Assembly (NCBI GenBank): GCA_022575985.1 | Contig: JAKSXM010000147.1 | Location: 18,634,001-18,698,000, forward strand | Length of the DNA: 64,000 bases | Origin: Anagrus nilaparvatae | Taxonomy: Eukaryota > Arthropoda > Insecta > Hymenoptera > Mymaridae | Direction of reading: 5' to 3' | Shown: piece after piece, positions 33,725-44,028 of the stretch | Numbering within the stretch: position 1 is the first letter of the stretch | Layout of the letters: every line of letters begins with the position of its first letter | The notes under the pieces: model-generated | What the model saw: the letters and a program-made list of their open reading frames with translations, nothing else | What the model was told of the DNA's origin: nothing | The model's database searches: none | Made by a program: the position numbers and the translations under genes

Positions 33725-34837
33725 CACTGTAAAAATTTTTTGTGATTTTAAAAAATTTTACATAGTATAAGTTTTGTAAAATTACATAGCGCTTGTAAAA
33801 TCACAAATGTTATTGAAAAATACAATTTTTTTGTGATTTCCTATAGATTTTGTGAATTTACAAAATTTTTTGTGATTTTAAAAAAATTTGTTTTGTAAAA
33901 ATACAAAGCGCTTGCAAAATCACAAATGTTATTGAAAAATAAAATTTCTTCGTGATTCCCTAAAAGATTTTGTAAACTTACAAGCCTGATACTCAAATTA
34001 AAAAAGAGATGAGAAATAAAATTTCCGCTCTTAGTTCTTTCAAAATCAAAATTTTAAAGTTAATAAAAAAAATTTATTCCCAGTATGGTTGATATATAAA
34101 TATAATATTTTTTCCATAATTTTACTATGAAAAATGGGCTATCAATGCAATAGAACTCTTAAGTATAATACGAACCTGGACCAAAAATAAAAAATGGCTC
34201 AAATTCACGTAAATTAACTACCGAGGCGAAAACGCATTTATTTTTCGTGATAAATGAATTTTAATTAGCAAGAGGTAATAATTTTATTTTTTTAATTTTT
34301 AAATAATAATTAGATTGTTTTTAGTTTATAAAAATCAAATGCTTAAAAATAATATTAAAATTTACGAAAAAAAAAATGATAAATCAAAAGAAGTATCAAA
34401 CCCATAATTTAAAAATATATATTGCCAACTCTTCTTTAGCATGGTGGTAAGTCGTGAAGCTGATAAGCAGCGGTCTCGGGTTCGCATACCGGTCGTGGCA
34501 AATAAAAAATATTAAAAAAATTAATAAAATAAAATTTAATCATAATATATACCTACAGTATGTTTACTCAAAATCTAAATAAAAAAAAAAAAAAAAAAAA
34601 AAATATATATGTGATTAAAAATTATAGAAATTCAAAAAAAAATTTTTAAATATATTTTTAAAATGTAATTTTACAAAAATTTTGTATAGTAAAATCACAC
34701 AATTACTTTTGTGAAAATACAAAATTATGTTTGTGATTTTACAAATCTGTTGTTTTGTAACTTTTACAAAACTTTTGCTCATGAAATTTATTTCCATTAC
34801 ATTTTTTGTGATTTCACAATAAAAAATTTTTACAGTG
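33725..34837. mobile_element. Tc1/mariner-type MITE with internal repeats
   Basis: CACTGTAAAAATTTTTTGTG at the left and its inverse AAAAATTTTTACAGTG at the right are flanked by TA on both sides. Two imperfect repeats of about 125 bp (33730-33860 and 33855-33980) share TAGCGCTTGTAAAATCACAA-like sequence. The right half carries a tRNA-like SINE head (34422-34502). It is non-coding. Confidence 0.75.
34422..34502 (+). repeat. tRNA-like SINE head inside the MITE
   Basis: TTGCCA and TGGCAA pair as an acceptor stem. TTAGCATGGTGGTAAG is A-box-like and GGTTCGCATACC is a degenerate B box. AT-rich sequence with an A-run (34581-34604) follows. Confidence 0.5.
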
Positions 34838-34920
34838 TATTTATGCATTATACCTAGCCCTTAGCTGTAAGTAAATATATTCCATGCATTTTGGTTGTGT
34901 TTACACGAACCGGTTATAAA

Positions 34921-35690
34921 TTTTTTTCTTTTATTTATTCAACGGTTCTGGATTAAATGCAAACTTTGACTGATGAGTAATTTTTAAAAATTTTTAAAAA
35001 AAACACAATTTTATTAAATAGTAATTTGAATGGAGTATTCATTTTTTGAGTTAATTATTTTTTTGTTTTTTTTTCGAAAAACTGTAAGTAAGCTTGTTTT
35101 TCTTTTAAATACATATGTAGTTAATACATTTAAATAACATTGGATATATTTATTTACTTTTGCTAAGCATAATAATGTTTGTGATAAAATTTTTCTAAGA
35201 TGAGCATATTCAGTATTCTTTTGTCTATCAAAATGAAAAAATGCCTTCATCTAGAAAGTATAGTTTGCTCAAATTTTAGCTGGAGATCCTGATCGCGTTT
35301 AAATTCGATTAAAGTAATTTTAAAAATTATTTTATGCTATTGTAAGCCACTAAATAAAAATAAAATTCAAACCAAAATCTTAGTTCTTGTTACTAACTTA
35401 CAACTTAATACAAAAAACAATACATCATTGAAATGTTGTTATGAAATTCACACTGAGAATATAAGAAACAAATTATAAGAAACTTTTATAAAACAAATTG
35501 TAAGAAACTATTATAAGAAACAAAATTGAAAAGAGAAAATTGAAAATGACATAAATGCTGGAAATTTCCGAAGTCAAAATAACGAAAAATGTACAATACA
35601 ACATAACTATAAAACTAACAAAAATACAATAATTACTATAGTCGATATACCAAACAAATTATACATTCAAATTCGTAAAAACAAATATTA
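34921..35690. other. AT-rich interval, no feature recognised
   Basis: The frame 35014-35250 (minus) has no coding character. A partially repetitive stretch (TAAGAAACTTTTATAAAACA, 35463-35525) is low complexity. Confidence 0.4.
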
Positions 35691-36075
35691 GGTCTATATT
35701 GGTACACAAACGTGTTTTGCTTATGATTCTTATTACTTAATGACATGCAAAAAGTGTGATAGATTTGGGCATAATTATAAAAAATGTGTTAATGAAGTAG
35801 CATGTATTTTTTGTAATGACAAACATGATTGTGACTCTTTCAGAACAAATAAAAATAACTGAAAGTGTATGAACTGTACTTGCCATAAAACCAAATATAA
35901 TACTAACTATGAGACACGTCATTCAGTAAATGATTCTAGAAACACTGATAAAAAAATAAAAAATCTAATTTTAAATACATACTATACAATAATAATGCGT
36001 ATAATGCCAAATTATTTGAGCTCTTTTAAATTCAGTAAACTCAAAGATCCAAGTCATAACAATAACAACAAGATT
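35691..36075 (+). pseudogene. Jockey/I-type gag (ORF1) zinc-knuckle region
   Basis: The frame from 35740 reads MTCKKCDRFGHNYKKC, VACIFCNDKHDCDSF and, after a TGA near 35862, KCMNCTCHKTKYNTN. These are the three successive CCHC-like knuckles typical of jockey/I-type ORF1 proteins (CxxCxxFGHxxxxC, CxxC...H, CxNC...H). Upstream TQTCFAYDSYYL fits the segment before the first knuckle. The nonsense codon and the SINE at 36087 show decay. ORF2 pieces of what is probably the same element follow at 36898, 38690 and 38925. Confidence 0.75.
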
Positions 36076-36086
36076 AATAAAAAATC

Positions 36087-36804
36087 GAGCAAGCGATGGC
36101 TCAGTGGTAAAGACTTTGGGCTTCCAAGCGGAGGACCGAGGTTCGATCCCCGGCAGATACCTCTGATTTTTTTTTCTGAGGAAAATTAAATTATGTGTTT
36201 ATATCGCTTGCGAGTGGTTAGGATGCCACGTTAAAAGGAGATCCAGTCGAGCGAGAGGCGAAATCCTGAGACTATAGGTTAACACGCATTACACGCAAAC
36301 TAACACTCACACACGTCACAAACACTTTACACTGACATTACACTGGTGGACGGATTCAAAGGCGATGTTTTCTATAACATTCGCCACGACTCTTTCAACC
36401 CATATCACCTGCGACACCGAGGGTACTAGTGTTTACCATAGCTAGGAATTAACCCCATAACGGAATATGTTGCATATACATCCATATAGCTACCAATAGT
36501 TCATGGCGTGGACCTCTCTATACGGGTCTCAAAGGGTTTATGTATGCTTCCAGCATGAACCTGGGTGTGAACCGGTGGAGTGGGGACTACTTGAGGGTAG
36601 TGGATGTGAAAAATTAACACCAATCCAAAAACAGCTTCCTGTCTACACGGGACCGAGCCTTCGTAGGATACCGGTGGATTGGGTGCTGTTTGAGGAAAGG
36701 TGGAGAGAGATCTGCTTGCAGAGGCGCGCTGGGGGCTTTTAAGTTAAGTCGGGTGCGCTGAAGGTTACCTTCTATCTCTCAAAAAGGCTTAAAAAAAAAA
36801 AAAA
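36087..36804 (+). mobile_element. Long tRNA-derived SINE (718 bp) with 11-bp TSD
   Basis: AATAAAAAATC flanks both ends (36076-36086, 36805-36815), and an A-run closes the element (36791-36806). The head has A box TGGCTCAGTGG and B box GGTTCGATCCC. The arm GGGCTTCCAAGCGGAGG carries TCC in the anticodon position, as in tRNA-Gly(UCC). The body is GC-rich compared with the flanks, and a 79-codon frame at 36503-36742 has no recognisable domain. At more than 700 bp this is long for a SINE. It may be a composite, or its 3' half may derive from a partner LINE not seen here. Confidence 0.8.
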
Positions 36805-36897
36805 AATAAAAAATCAGCAACACACGATAATCATAAATAAAATAAATCAATTTAGTCCTCTGAGATCTAGCTCAACCTCAAGTCGGAGTGATAGTTA

Positions 36898-37260
36898 TTG
36901 AAACCAACATACTTCATGATGGCACAACTTCTACAAGAAGATTCACAAATTCAAGAAAATTATAGTAATGAAACTATATGTGATACAATGCAAGATTTAA
37001 ACAGTGCAATCGATTCAAGTAAGTTTACAATAGCTCATTTACAAAATGTAGAACATTTATTAAAATGCAAACCCTCCTTGATTATACGTTTAGATACTAT
37101 ACCTTTAGAGTACCCTGAATATTATAACTTGGAAGGCTATCAAATTTTTTACAATAAAAGTAAAGTCAACATCTCAGATAGTATAATAATGTACATCAAA
37201 AGGACATTTAACAAATTGTTGAAATTTTTGATCATGAAAATACTTAAATATTAACAGCTA
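36898..37260 (+). pseudogene. Non-LTR endonuclease, N-terminal half
   Basis: The frame 36898-37254 includes SSKFTIAHLQNVEHLLKCKP, LIIRLDTIPLEY, NLEGYQIFYNKSKVN and SIIMYIKRTFN. This is the order found in APE-type endonucleases of non-LTR elements (LNxRSL, DII-x-LxET-x-L, GYxxxxxxR, GgvxIYVKxxl). Catalytic Asn and Glu positions are altered (Q and D), so it is inactive. It is separated from the C-terminal half by a duplication and a MITE. Confidence 0.6.
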
Positions 37261-37364
37261 ATATACAAACTAATAATAAAAATAACTTTACAGATGACAT
37301 AACCTTAAAATCTCAAACTTGATTAACATTTAATTATGCACCTGATTGGCTTAATAAAAAAATG

Positions 37365-37510
37365 TGTTAGGCTTAATAAAAAAAAGAGACGACGAGTTCG
37401 TACACCTAACAGTGTTAAGTTATATAAATCAAAAATTGATTTCTTGGTTCGATTAATCATCGCTAAATTCTTAAAAATTAATTTCATCTAAGAAACGAGC
37501 GTTAAATTCT
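37365..37510. repeat. Direct repeat unit, empty MITE site
   Basis: TTAGGCTTAATAAAAAAAAG to CATCGCTAAATTCTTAAAAA is repeated at 37826-37931. The second copy is interrupted at TTAA by the MITE, and this first copy preserves the uninterrupted site. Confidence 0.85.
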
Positions 37511-37599
37511 TTAAATAATAATTATAAATCTCAGCTTGAATGTGTAACAGCTGTGTTTGAAATAATAAAACGTGCCTGGAGGTTGAGAATCTTTGGTTC

Positions 37600-37655
37600 C
37601 CCTGGTAGTCCTGGTAGTACAGAAATGGAATCGTGGGTTCAAATCCCCCCCAGGG
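37600..37655 (+). repeat. tRNA-like SINE relic
   Basis: CCCTGG and CCAGGG pair as an acceptor stem, TGGTAGTCCTGGTAGTA is A-box-like, and GGGTTCAAATCCC is a perfect B box and T-arm. It is too short (56 nt) for a functional tRNA. Confidence 0.6.
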
Positions 37656-37931
37656 CTCGTTTTTTTATCTCAAATAAAAAATTTTTTCTGCTTTTTTTAG
37701 GATTAGCAGTTTAATCTAACATCTTTCTATATATTAAAAATTTAACTTCTCGTAAATTAAAATTTTTAAAAAATTAATATTTGAAATAATGATTTGAATA
37801 AATCGTTTAGCTAAATACTACATGTTAGGCTTAATAAAAAAAGAGACGACGAGTTCGTATACCTAACAGTGTTAAGTTATATAAATCAAAAATTGATTTC
37901 TTGGTTCGATTAATCATCGCTAAATTCTTAA

Positions 37932-38639
37932 GGTGGCAAGTCGTACCCGAGGGAAAAAAAAATCGATTTTTTGTTTTTGGTTTTTTTGGGTTCGAAAACA
38001 TCTTAAGAATATGGAAAAAAAATTTTATAATGTTATATTGAATAATATGGAAGTTATAGAAGATTAAGCGAGACACCGCGAAAGGTGTAAGATACAGTAT
38101 TCTAAACTTTAAAAGCGTTTTTCTCGAAACAACGTTTTTCAATTTGTGTACACGATAACTCAAAAAATAATTAAGATATCTTCCTAATTTTTTGGCTACA
38201 CTTTTAATATACAATTATCTTCTGGGTGGATGGAATGATTTTTTCAAAAAATGTCCCAATTTTTTTTTCTTCAAAAAAACATGTGAAAAAAATTGCAATT
38301 TTTGAAAAAAATTAAATAATTTTCACAATTTCCCATTTTCCGAAATTTGAATCCATCAATCCAGAAGATAATTGTATTTTAAATGTAAAGCCAAAAAATT
38401 ACGAAGATATCTTAATTATTTTTCGAGTTATCGTGTACACAATGAAAAGTGAGGCCTCATTTTGAGCACCTGTACTCGGCGCCATTTTGGAAAAAAATAA
38501 AAATAATTTAAAAAAAAATGTTTATCAACTTATAATCTAATAAAGTGCTAATTTTGAAAAAATTATCTCAATTATTTCTACCCGAAAACCTATCCAGAAA
38601 AAGACACCTTCTTTTTTCCATCGGGTACGACCTGCCACC
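37932..38639. mobile_element. TTAA MITE with GGTGGCAAGTCGTACCCGA ends
   Basis: The left GGTGGCAAGTCGTACCCGA and the right TCGGGTACGACCTGCCACC form a near-perfect TIR. The flanks are TTAA (37928-37931) and TTGA (38640-38643), and the empty site at 37490 has TTAA. The interior is related to 6932-7596 (GCGAGACACCGCG, CTTTAAAAGCGTTTTTCTCG, ATCAATCCAGAAGATAATTG). The two share their body but differ in TIR sequence. The frame 37831-38214 on the minus strand is not protein-like. Confidence 0.85.
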
Positions 38640-38689
38640 TTGAAAAATAAAAATTAATTTAATTATGCACCTGATTATTCACTCAAAGT

Positions 38690-39100
38690 ATTTTTAAATA
38701 CAAACACTTTATATATACAATCACTTTATCTTGGGAAATTTCAATATTTACATCATTAACACCTCAAATGACTCTGAGATTCTCCTAAATAATTTTAGTG
38801 AATTTGGCTTTGCTTCTTTAATAAATTCTATTCCTAGACTTAACGATAGACCAGATCAGCAAAGTTTGGGTTCATGTATTTATCAAATATATGCAAAACC
38901 TAATCACGCTTTAAATAACGCTTTACTGGGTGCCTGCTCACGTAGGCATACCAGGTAACGAGAATGCTTCAGAATTTTGAAGAGCTAGGACTCACTAAAA
39001 TAAGCGTTTACAGCTAGGAGACGAAGGTATAAACCACTTAGATAACACCTGCTTACAACATGATTTAGCATACAATTCTGGTATAAGGACAAATGCAAAG
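38690..39100 (+). pseudogene. Non-LTR endonuclease C-terminal half joined to RNase H relic
   Basis: The frame 38731-38958 opens LGNFNIYIINTSNDSEILLN and EFGFASLINSIPRL, then SLGSCIYQIYAK. This is the GDFNID, N-x-PTR and S-x-IDxIF region of an APE-type endonuclease (Asp changed to Asn in GNFN). It then jumps to WVPAHVGIPGNENAS (38925-38970), the RNase H HVGIxGNExAD motif of I/jockey ORF2. The whole RT is deleted between them. This belongs with 35691 and 36898 as one dismembered element. Confidence 0.72.
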
Positions 39101-39405
39101 CCGACCGAATATTATAAAATCATTGGTTATACTAAAAGGGCTATACATTGGCTATACTATAAAAAAAACAAAAACGCTAAAATTGAAAAAATTAACAAAA
39201 AGAAAAATAAGAAGTTATAAAATAATAGTAATGAAAAAAAAAAATGAAGTAACAAAAATAATTAGAAATAAAAAAAGAAAATGGAAAAAACGCTGACAAG
39301 GGGAGTTCAATACATTTGGAACACCAAATTACACCAAATGATGAGGATGAGTTTGTTATGTTGAAAAAACATGCTACTCTCCGTTCATTCCAATGAGCCT
39401 TCTGG

Positions 39406-41443
39406 TAGGGGTGTCCAAAAAAATCAACATATCGAATTTTTAGCTGGGTAATCGAAAAAAAGTTTTCATTTGTTAAGAAAATAAGTTACCTAAATTTTTG
39501 TAAAGAAATATTAACATTTAAAGGTCGCGCAAGAGCTAAAACCACGTTTTTGACGCTATTTTGAAAAAAATTGAAATTTTTTGTTATAAATGAAAAATTT
39601 CTTTTTTAAGCGGTCAAAATGATTACTTATTGGTATTTTTTTGTAAATTTACCTTGTACAATGTATCTTAAACTATTTTTTTACACCAATTTAAATATTT
39701 TAATACTTTTTGCATAGAAAATTCGTTGATTTTTTAGGGTTTTTAACCTTTTTTCATTTACTTTTATTGGTCCGAAAATTCAACTTTTTTTACCATACTC
39801 GACGAGAAACTACTTTTTTATCATCAAAAAAGTGAGAAAAAAATCATAGGAAAAAATAGGATACATTTTTGGAGCTTATTCAGCAACTCTAAATTTTACT
39901 ATATTTTTCGTTTATTTTACGTAATTTTTAACGCATACGATCTCATGGCCTTAAAATATGGTTAAAAAATTTTTGTTTTATTATTTTTTTTATTTGTAGT
40001 CTATAGAAATGATAATTAGGCAGTTTAAAAGGCTATTTCTAGATCTGATTAGACTTTTTTTAAACTATTAGATATTAGACTTTTTTTTATTTATTATAAT
40101 GATAGTTTAAAGTAATATAATTATAATGGGTGATTTTAAATGAAGTGAAAGTGAAACTAATGGTTGGCTCTTCGGAACATCTTCAAAGTATTTTTCCTTA
40201 AAAGTACTACCAAAAATAGGGCACCAGCCCAATTTTTAACCTACTGGAGCAAAATCTTCATTTCTGGCAATCATTTTTGTGTTTTAGCCTCTTGAAAATT
40301 GAGAGATAATTTTTCTTATCTTTTCTGTAAAAAACTCACATTAGTTCCGGATAGGAAAATTTCTGTAGAATCCGATTCCAGGGTAAAAAAATTTCTTTGA
40401 GCTGCGCATGCGCGAGAAATCGCTAAAATTTTTTTTAAATTTGAATTTCTCTAAAGCCTATTAAGGTCATTCTATCCACCTCAGGATGTTTTTTGCGCAG
40501 CATATTTGTTATTGAAATATTTTAGCCAAGTATTTATTTATAATAATTTTTTAAAGAAAGAATCAATACTTTTCAGTACTTGATACAAGAATATAAAAAT
40601 AAAATTGAAAATGTTTATTTATAAACAAATTGGACCTGTTAAATTTTTGTAATTTTTGAATTTAGAATTGAATGATCTTCAATAAGATCCAAGCGGAATT
40701 TTGATCCAAGTTTCCCAGATCAGGAATCTCAGGCTTTTATGAGCCGCATATTAAAAAAATTTAACAGGTTATATTTGTTTAAACAAATAAATATTAAAAA
40801 TTTTTTTTTATATTCTTGTACCAAATACTGAAAAGGATTTATTCTTTCATTAAAAAATTATAACAAATAAAAATATTTCAGTTACAAATATGCTGCGCAA
40901 AAAACATCCCAAGGCGCAAAGAACGACCTTCATGAAAAATCTTTTAACTAGGCTTGAATTAATTTATGTACTTAAAAAAGATAAAAAAGATTCATAAAAA
41001 AGTAGTTTCTCGTCGAGTATGGTAAAAAAAGTTGAATTTTCGGACCAATAAAATTAAAGTAAATAAAAATAAAAAAATAAAATAAAAGTAAATGAAAAAA
41101 GGTTAAAAACCCTAAAAAAACAACAAATTTTCTATGCAAAAAGTATTAAAATATTTAAATTGGTGTAAAAAAATAATTTAGGATACATTGTACAAGGTAA
41201 CTTTACAAAAAAATACCAATAAGTAATCATTTTGACCGCTTAAAAAAGAAATTTTTCATTGATAACAAAAAATTTCAATTTTTTTCAAAATAGCGCAAAA
41301 AACGTGGTTTTAGCTCTTGCGCGACCTTAAAATGTTAATATTTCTTTACAAAAATTTAGGTAACTTATTTTCTCAACAAATTAAAACTTTTTTTCGATTA
41401 CTCAGCTAAAAATCCGATATGTTGATTTTTTTGAACACCCCTA
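39406..41443. mobile_element. Mutator-like foldback MITE with 9-bp TSD
   Basis: GCCTTCTGG is duplicated at 39397-39405 and 41444-41452. TAGGGGTGTCC at the left and GAACACCCCTA at the right start very long complementary arms (for example GGTCGCGCAAGAGC near 39523 against GCTCTTGCGCGACC near 41312). A 9-bp duplication and long TIRs fit Mutator-like elements. The centre near 40404 holds TGCGCATGCGCG. It is non-coding. Confidence 0.85.
40404..40415. promoter_or_regulatory. NRF-1/Ewg-like palindrome in a foldback
   Basis: TGCGCATGCGCG matches the NRF-1 consensus YGCGCAYGCGCR. The same context (GAGCTGCGCATGCGCGA) recurs at 47729-47740 and inverted at 49211-49222 in a different element. Confidence 0.45.
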
Positions 41444-42349
41444 GCCTTCTGGGCCTAGAAATGCAGGGCTCAATGTTATAAAATAGGATTTTTTGGTAAT
41501 TTTCAATGAAATGCCAAAACCTCGCAAGTTAACCAAAACTCTTCTGGTTGGTCTCATTTTTTTGGTTTAAGTATCACATTTCATACGCCGTAAACCGTAA
41601 TTTATTATCACTAATTCTCTTATCACTATAGTCAATTAACCAAACGGTCATTTTTGGCTAAAAATGACCAATTTTTAAAATGCTGTCAAATTTGTAGTTT
41701 CTGACGAAAATGGGTTTTATAGGTCTAAAAAATTTTTACAAGCTTTAAGTTTCTAAAATTTTTTGCTCGTCTCATTTCCTTGATTCGTATTTAAGAAATG
41801 ACCCTTCAAATTTAACATTAAAAATGAGCTTTTTCAAAAAATCATAAAATTGGGACTGTGATTTCAAATTATCATATCTGATTAACAAATAATTTAAAAA
41901 GGCGAATTAAAGAAGTTTTGGAAATTTGAAGCTTGTACAAAATTTTTCAGACCTATAAAATCCATTTACGTCAGAAATTACGAATTTGGCAGCAATTTAA
42001 AAATTGGTTATTTTTAGCCAAAAATGACCGTTTGGTTAATTGGCTACAGTGATGAGAGAATTAGTGATAATGAATTGCGGTTTGCGGCGTATAAAAGGTG
42101 ATACTTAAACCAAAAAAATGAGACCAACCAGAAGAATTTTGGTTACTTTTTGATATTGCAGCGTTTTATTGCAAATTACCAAAAAACTCTATTCTACAAC
42201 ATTGGTGTTCCAAATCTATTGAACTCACCTTGTGAATAAATTTTATTACAAGCTCAACTTATCATTAGTTTCGTAAAATTAGAAAATAATTTGATAAACA
42301 CAAGTAAAAAATTGGCTAAATAGTCAGCATAAATTGGTTAGAAAAAAAC

Positions 42350-42872
42350 TTATAACCGGTTTGTGCAAACACTACCTAAATGCATGGAACATGTTTACTT
42401 CCAGCTGAGGACTAGGTATAATACAAATGTTACTCAACATTACAATACAATTTTCTAATTTTATAATTTGTAATTATCACCTTACTATCTGTTAAGATTC
42501 TAAACCCAAACTATTTTGATTCCCTAAATCTGAATTATTCTAAGTTCCTTAATGAATATTAATTCCTTAATTCATTATTCCAAGTCCCTAAATCGATATT
42601 ATTTTAGGTCCATAAACCTGTATTATCTTAAGTCCTTAAGCTCAGATTTTTCAAAATCTCCTAATTATTCTAAGTTTCATTTGACCCCCCCCCCTTAAAT
42701 AATACAAATTTGAACACCCCCTTAAATAGGACATATTTGACCACCCCCTTTAAAAAGTACATATTTGACCACTCCCCTTAAATAGGAAATATTTGACCAC
42801 CCCCCTTAAATAGGACATATTTGACCACCACCCTTAAATAGGAAATATTTGACCACCCCCCTTAAATAGGAT
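42350..42872 (-). repeat. G-tract 3' cassette, copy 4 (minus)
   Basis: TATAACCGGTTTGTGCAAAC, then GCATGGAACATGTTTAC, the 20-25-bp CTAAATCTGAATTATTC units, and seven blocks of CCCCCTTAAATAGGA with TTTGACC. The distal CATGTTCC end is missing, so the copy is truncated at about 42872. Confidence 0.8.
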
Positions 42873-43383
42873 TAAGTAAATTTTAGTGAGTGGAACTTCT
42901 AAAAGACAAATCAGGAATATCTGTAGCAACTGAATTTCTGAGTCTGAATTTCATTTGATTTGTAAACCAGACATAAAAGCTGCAATTGACGAACGCGTAA
43001 TCCAGACAATTAAGCATCGCTAATGGCACTTTTTTATATACAAAAATAAACGCAGGTATATCGATTTGTTTACACCTGAAGGTCTCAAAACGTGCTTATA
43101 TGTCAAAAAATCAGAAACCAAAATTTGACCTAAACAAACAAAAGAAGGAACAGTAAAAAGAAGACGTAATCCAACGGTATAAAAAAAAGAATTAATAAAA
43201 GAAAAAAAGTTTAGAAAGAACGAAGAATTCGATTACCGACATTTTCACTTAAAATATAAAATATTCAAAATGGCTGTTTTTATACGAATTCATCTAAGTC
43301 GATTAAAAGTGAGTTGGAATTGTTTACTGTACCTACTATAAACGTTAACATCGAGTCAAGTCATTGGTTTAGCTACAAACTGA
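42873..43383. other. Sequence leading into the capsid-like relic
   Basis: The GC is moderately higher than in the flanks, with many A-rich stretches. It may be the decayed 5' part of the Maverick capsid gene region. I cannot read a frame. Confidence 0.3.
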
Positions 43384-43880
43384 TTGACAGCTTATGATTG
43401 TTTGATAGAATTTAATATTCTAGGAAATGCAGAGGAATATTTGGATCTAGCATATACTATGTTCGGCCTAAAAGTTACAATAAAAAACAACCAGGATTGT
43501 AATGAAGCTCCAGCGGCAACTTTGTTGCAAATAAAAAATGTAGAACCAGTAAATAATATGCTGCATTCGCTTTTTAGTCAAGTGGAAGTTTTGTTGAATC
43601 AAAAAATTGTATCTCCGACATGTAACGGTTATGGATACAAAGTCTACATTGAAAATTTGTTTAACTGCGGACAAGATTAAAAAAATTCGCACCTACAAAG
43701 CGTTTTCTGGCATGACGATACAGCAGGAAAGATGAATGATTTAAAGGATGAGAACGGTGGTCTTAAGGGGCGTAGCATAATTTTAAATGCAATGACGTGT
43801 TCATTCAAAACAAGTTCTTGCTCAATGGTATCGATCTAAAAGTAAAGTTAATAGCAATAATAACAATGACGATACATTTC
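43384..43880 (+). pseudogene. Maverick/Polinton capsid-like protein (F54H12.2-like), N-terminal half
   Basis: The frame 43384-43680 contains VEPVNNMLHSLFSQVEVLLN and NGYGYKVYIENLFNCGQD. After a small frameshift at about 43677, SVFWHDDTAGKMNDLKDENG follows, and near 43807 NDVFIQNKFLLNGIDLKVKL. These blocks, in this order, are characteristic of the arthropod F54H12.2-like family. I recall this family as the double-jelly-roll major capsid-type protein of Mavericks. The C-terminal half of the same family is found at 54001-54410 on the same strand, so this is probably one gene pulled apart by insertions. It has several shifts and no intact frame. Confidence 0.75.
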
Positions 43881-44028
43881 AGGAGCATCGGTAGTATGAC
43901 CCGTTTCATACTTCCATACTCAGATTCGCACTAACGTAGCTTACTGTAATATACATTAAAAAGGTTCAATCTAACCTGAAGGATTATTTATTTTTTTATT
44001 TTTTTGTTTAAATATTGTAACAAATCTA

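Larger units (their letters stand above)
33690..34920 (+). repeat. G-tract cassette remnant split by a MITE
   Basis: 33690-33722 (AATAGAAAATTGTATTGTAA, TGTTGCG) and 34840-34920 (TTCCATGCATTTTGGTTGTG, then ACCGGTTATAA) match adjacent parts of the cassette right end (compare 61250-61360). The MITE 33725-34837 sits exactly between them. Confidence 0.75.
39297..42232. mobile_element. Outer foldback element, interrupted by a second foldback
   Basis: CAAGGGGAGTTCAATACATT at the left and the inverse of CAAGGTGAGTTCAATAGATT at the right form the TIR, followed by TTGGAACACCAA. TGA flanks both sides (39294-39296, 42233-42235), weak support for a 3-bp duplication. Without the insert it is about 0.9 kb, and its right part (41453-42232) is itself a hairpin (GACCAACCAGAAGA against TCTTCTGGTTGGTC). 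It has no coding capacity. Confidence 0.7.

Noticed and set aside
35737..35922. Minus-strand frame of 61 aa
   Set aside because: The plus strand encodes the gag zinc knuckles; the minus frame is its shadow.
36503..36742. 79-codon frame within the SINE
   Set aside because: It lies entirely inside a tRNA-derived SINE with defined ends, and the sequence has no recognisable domain. Kept only as part of the SINE.
37831..38214. 127-codon minus-strand frame
   Set aside because: It coincides with the TTAA MITE and its flank; related MITEs do not keep the frame.
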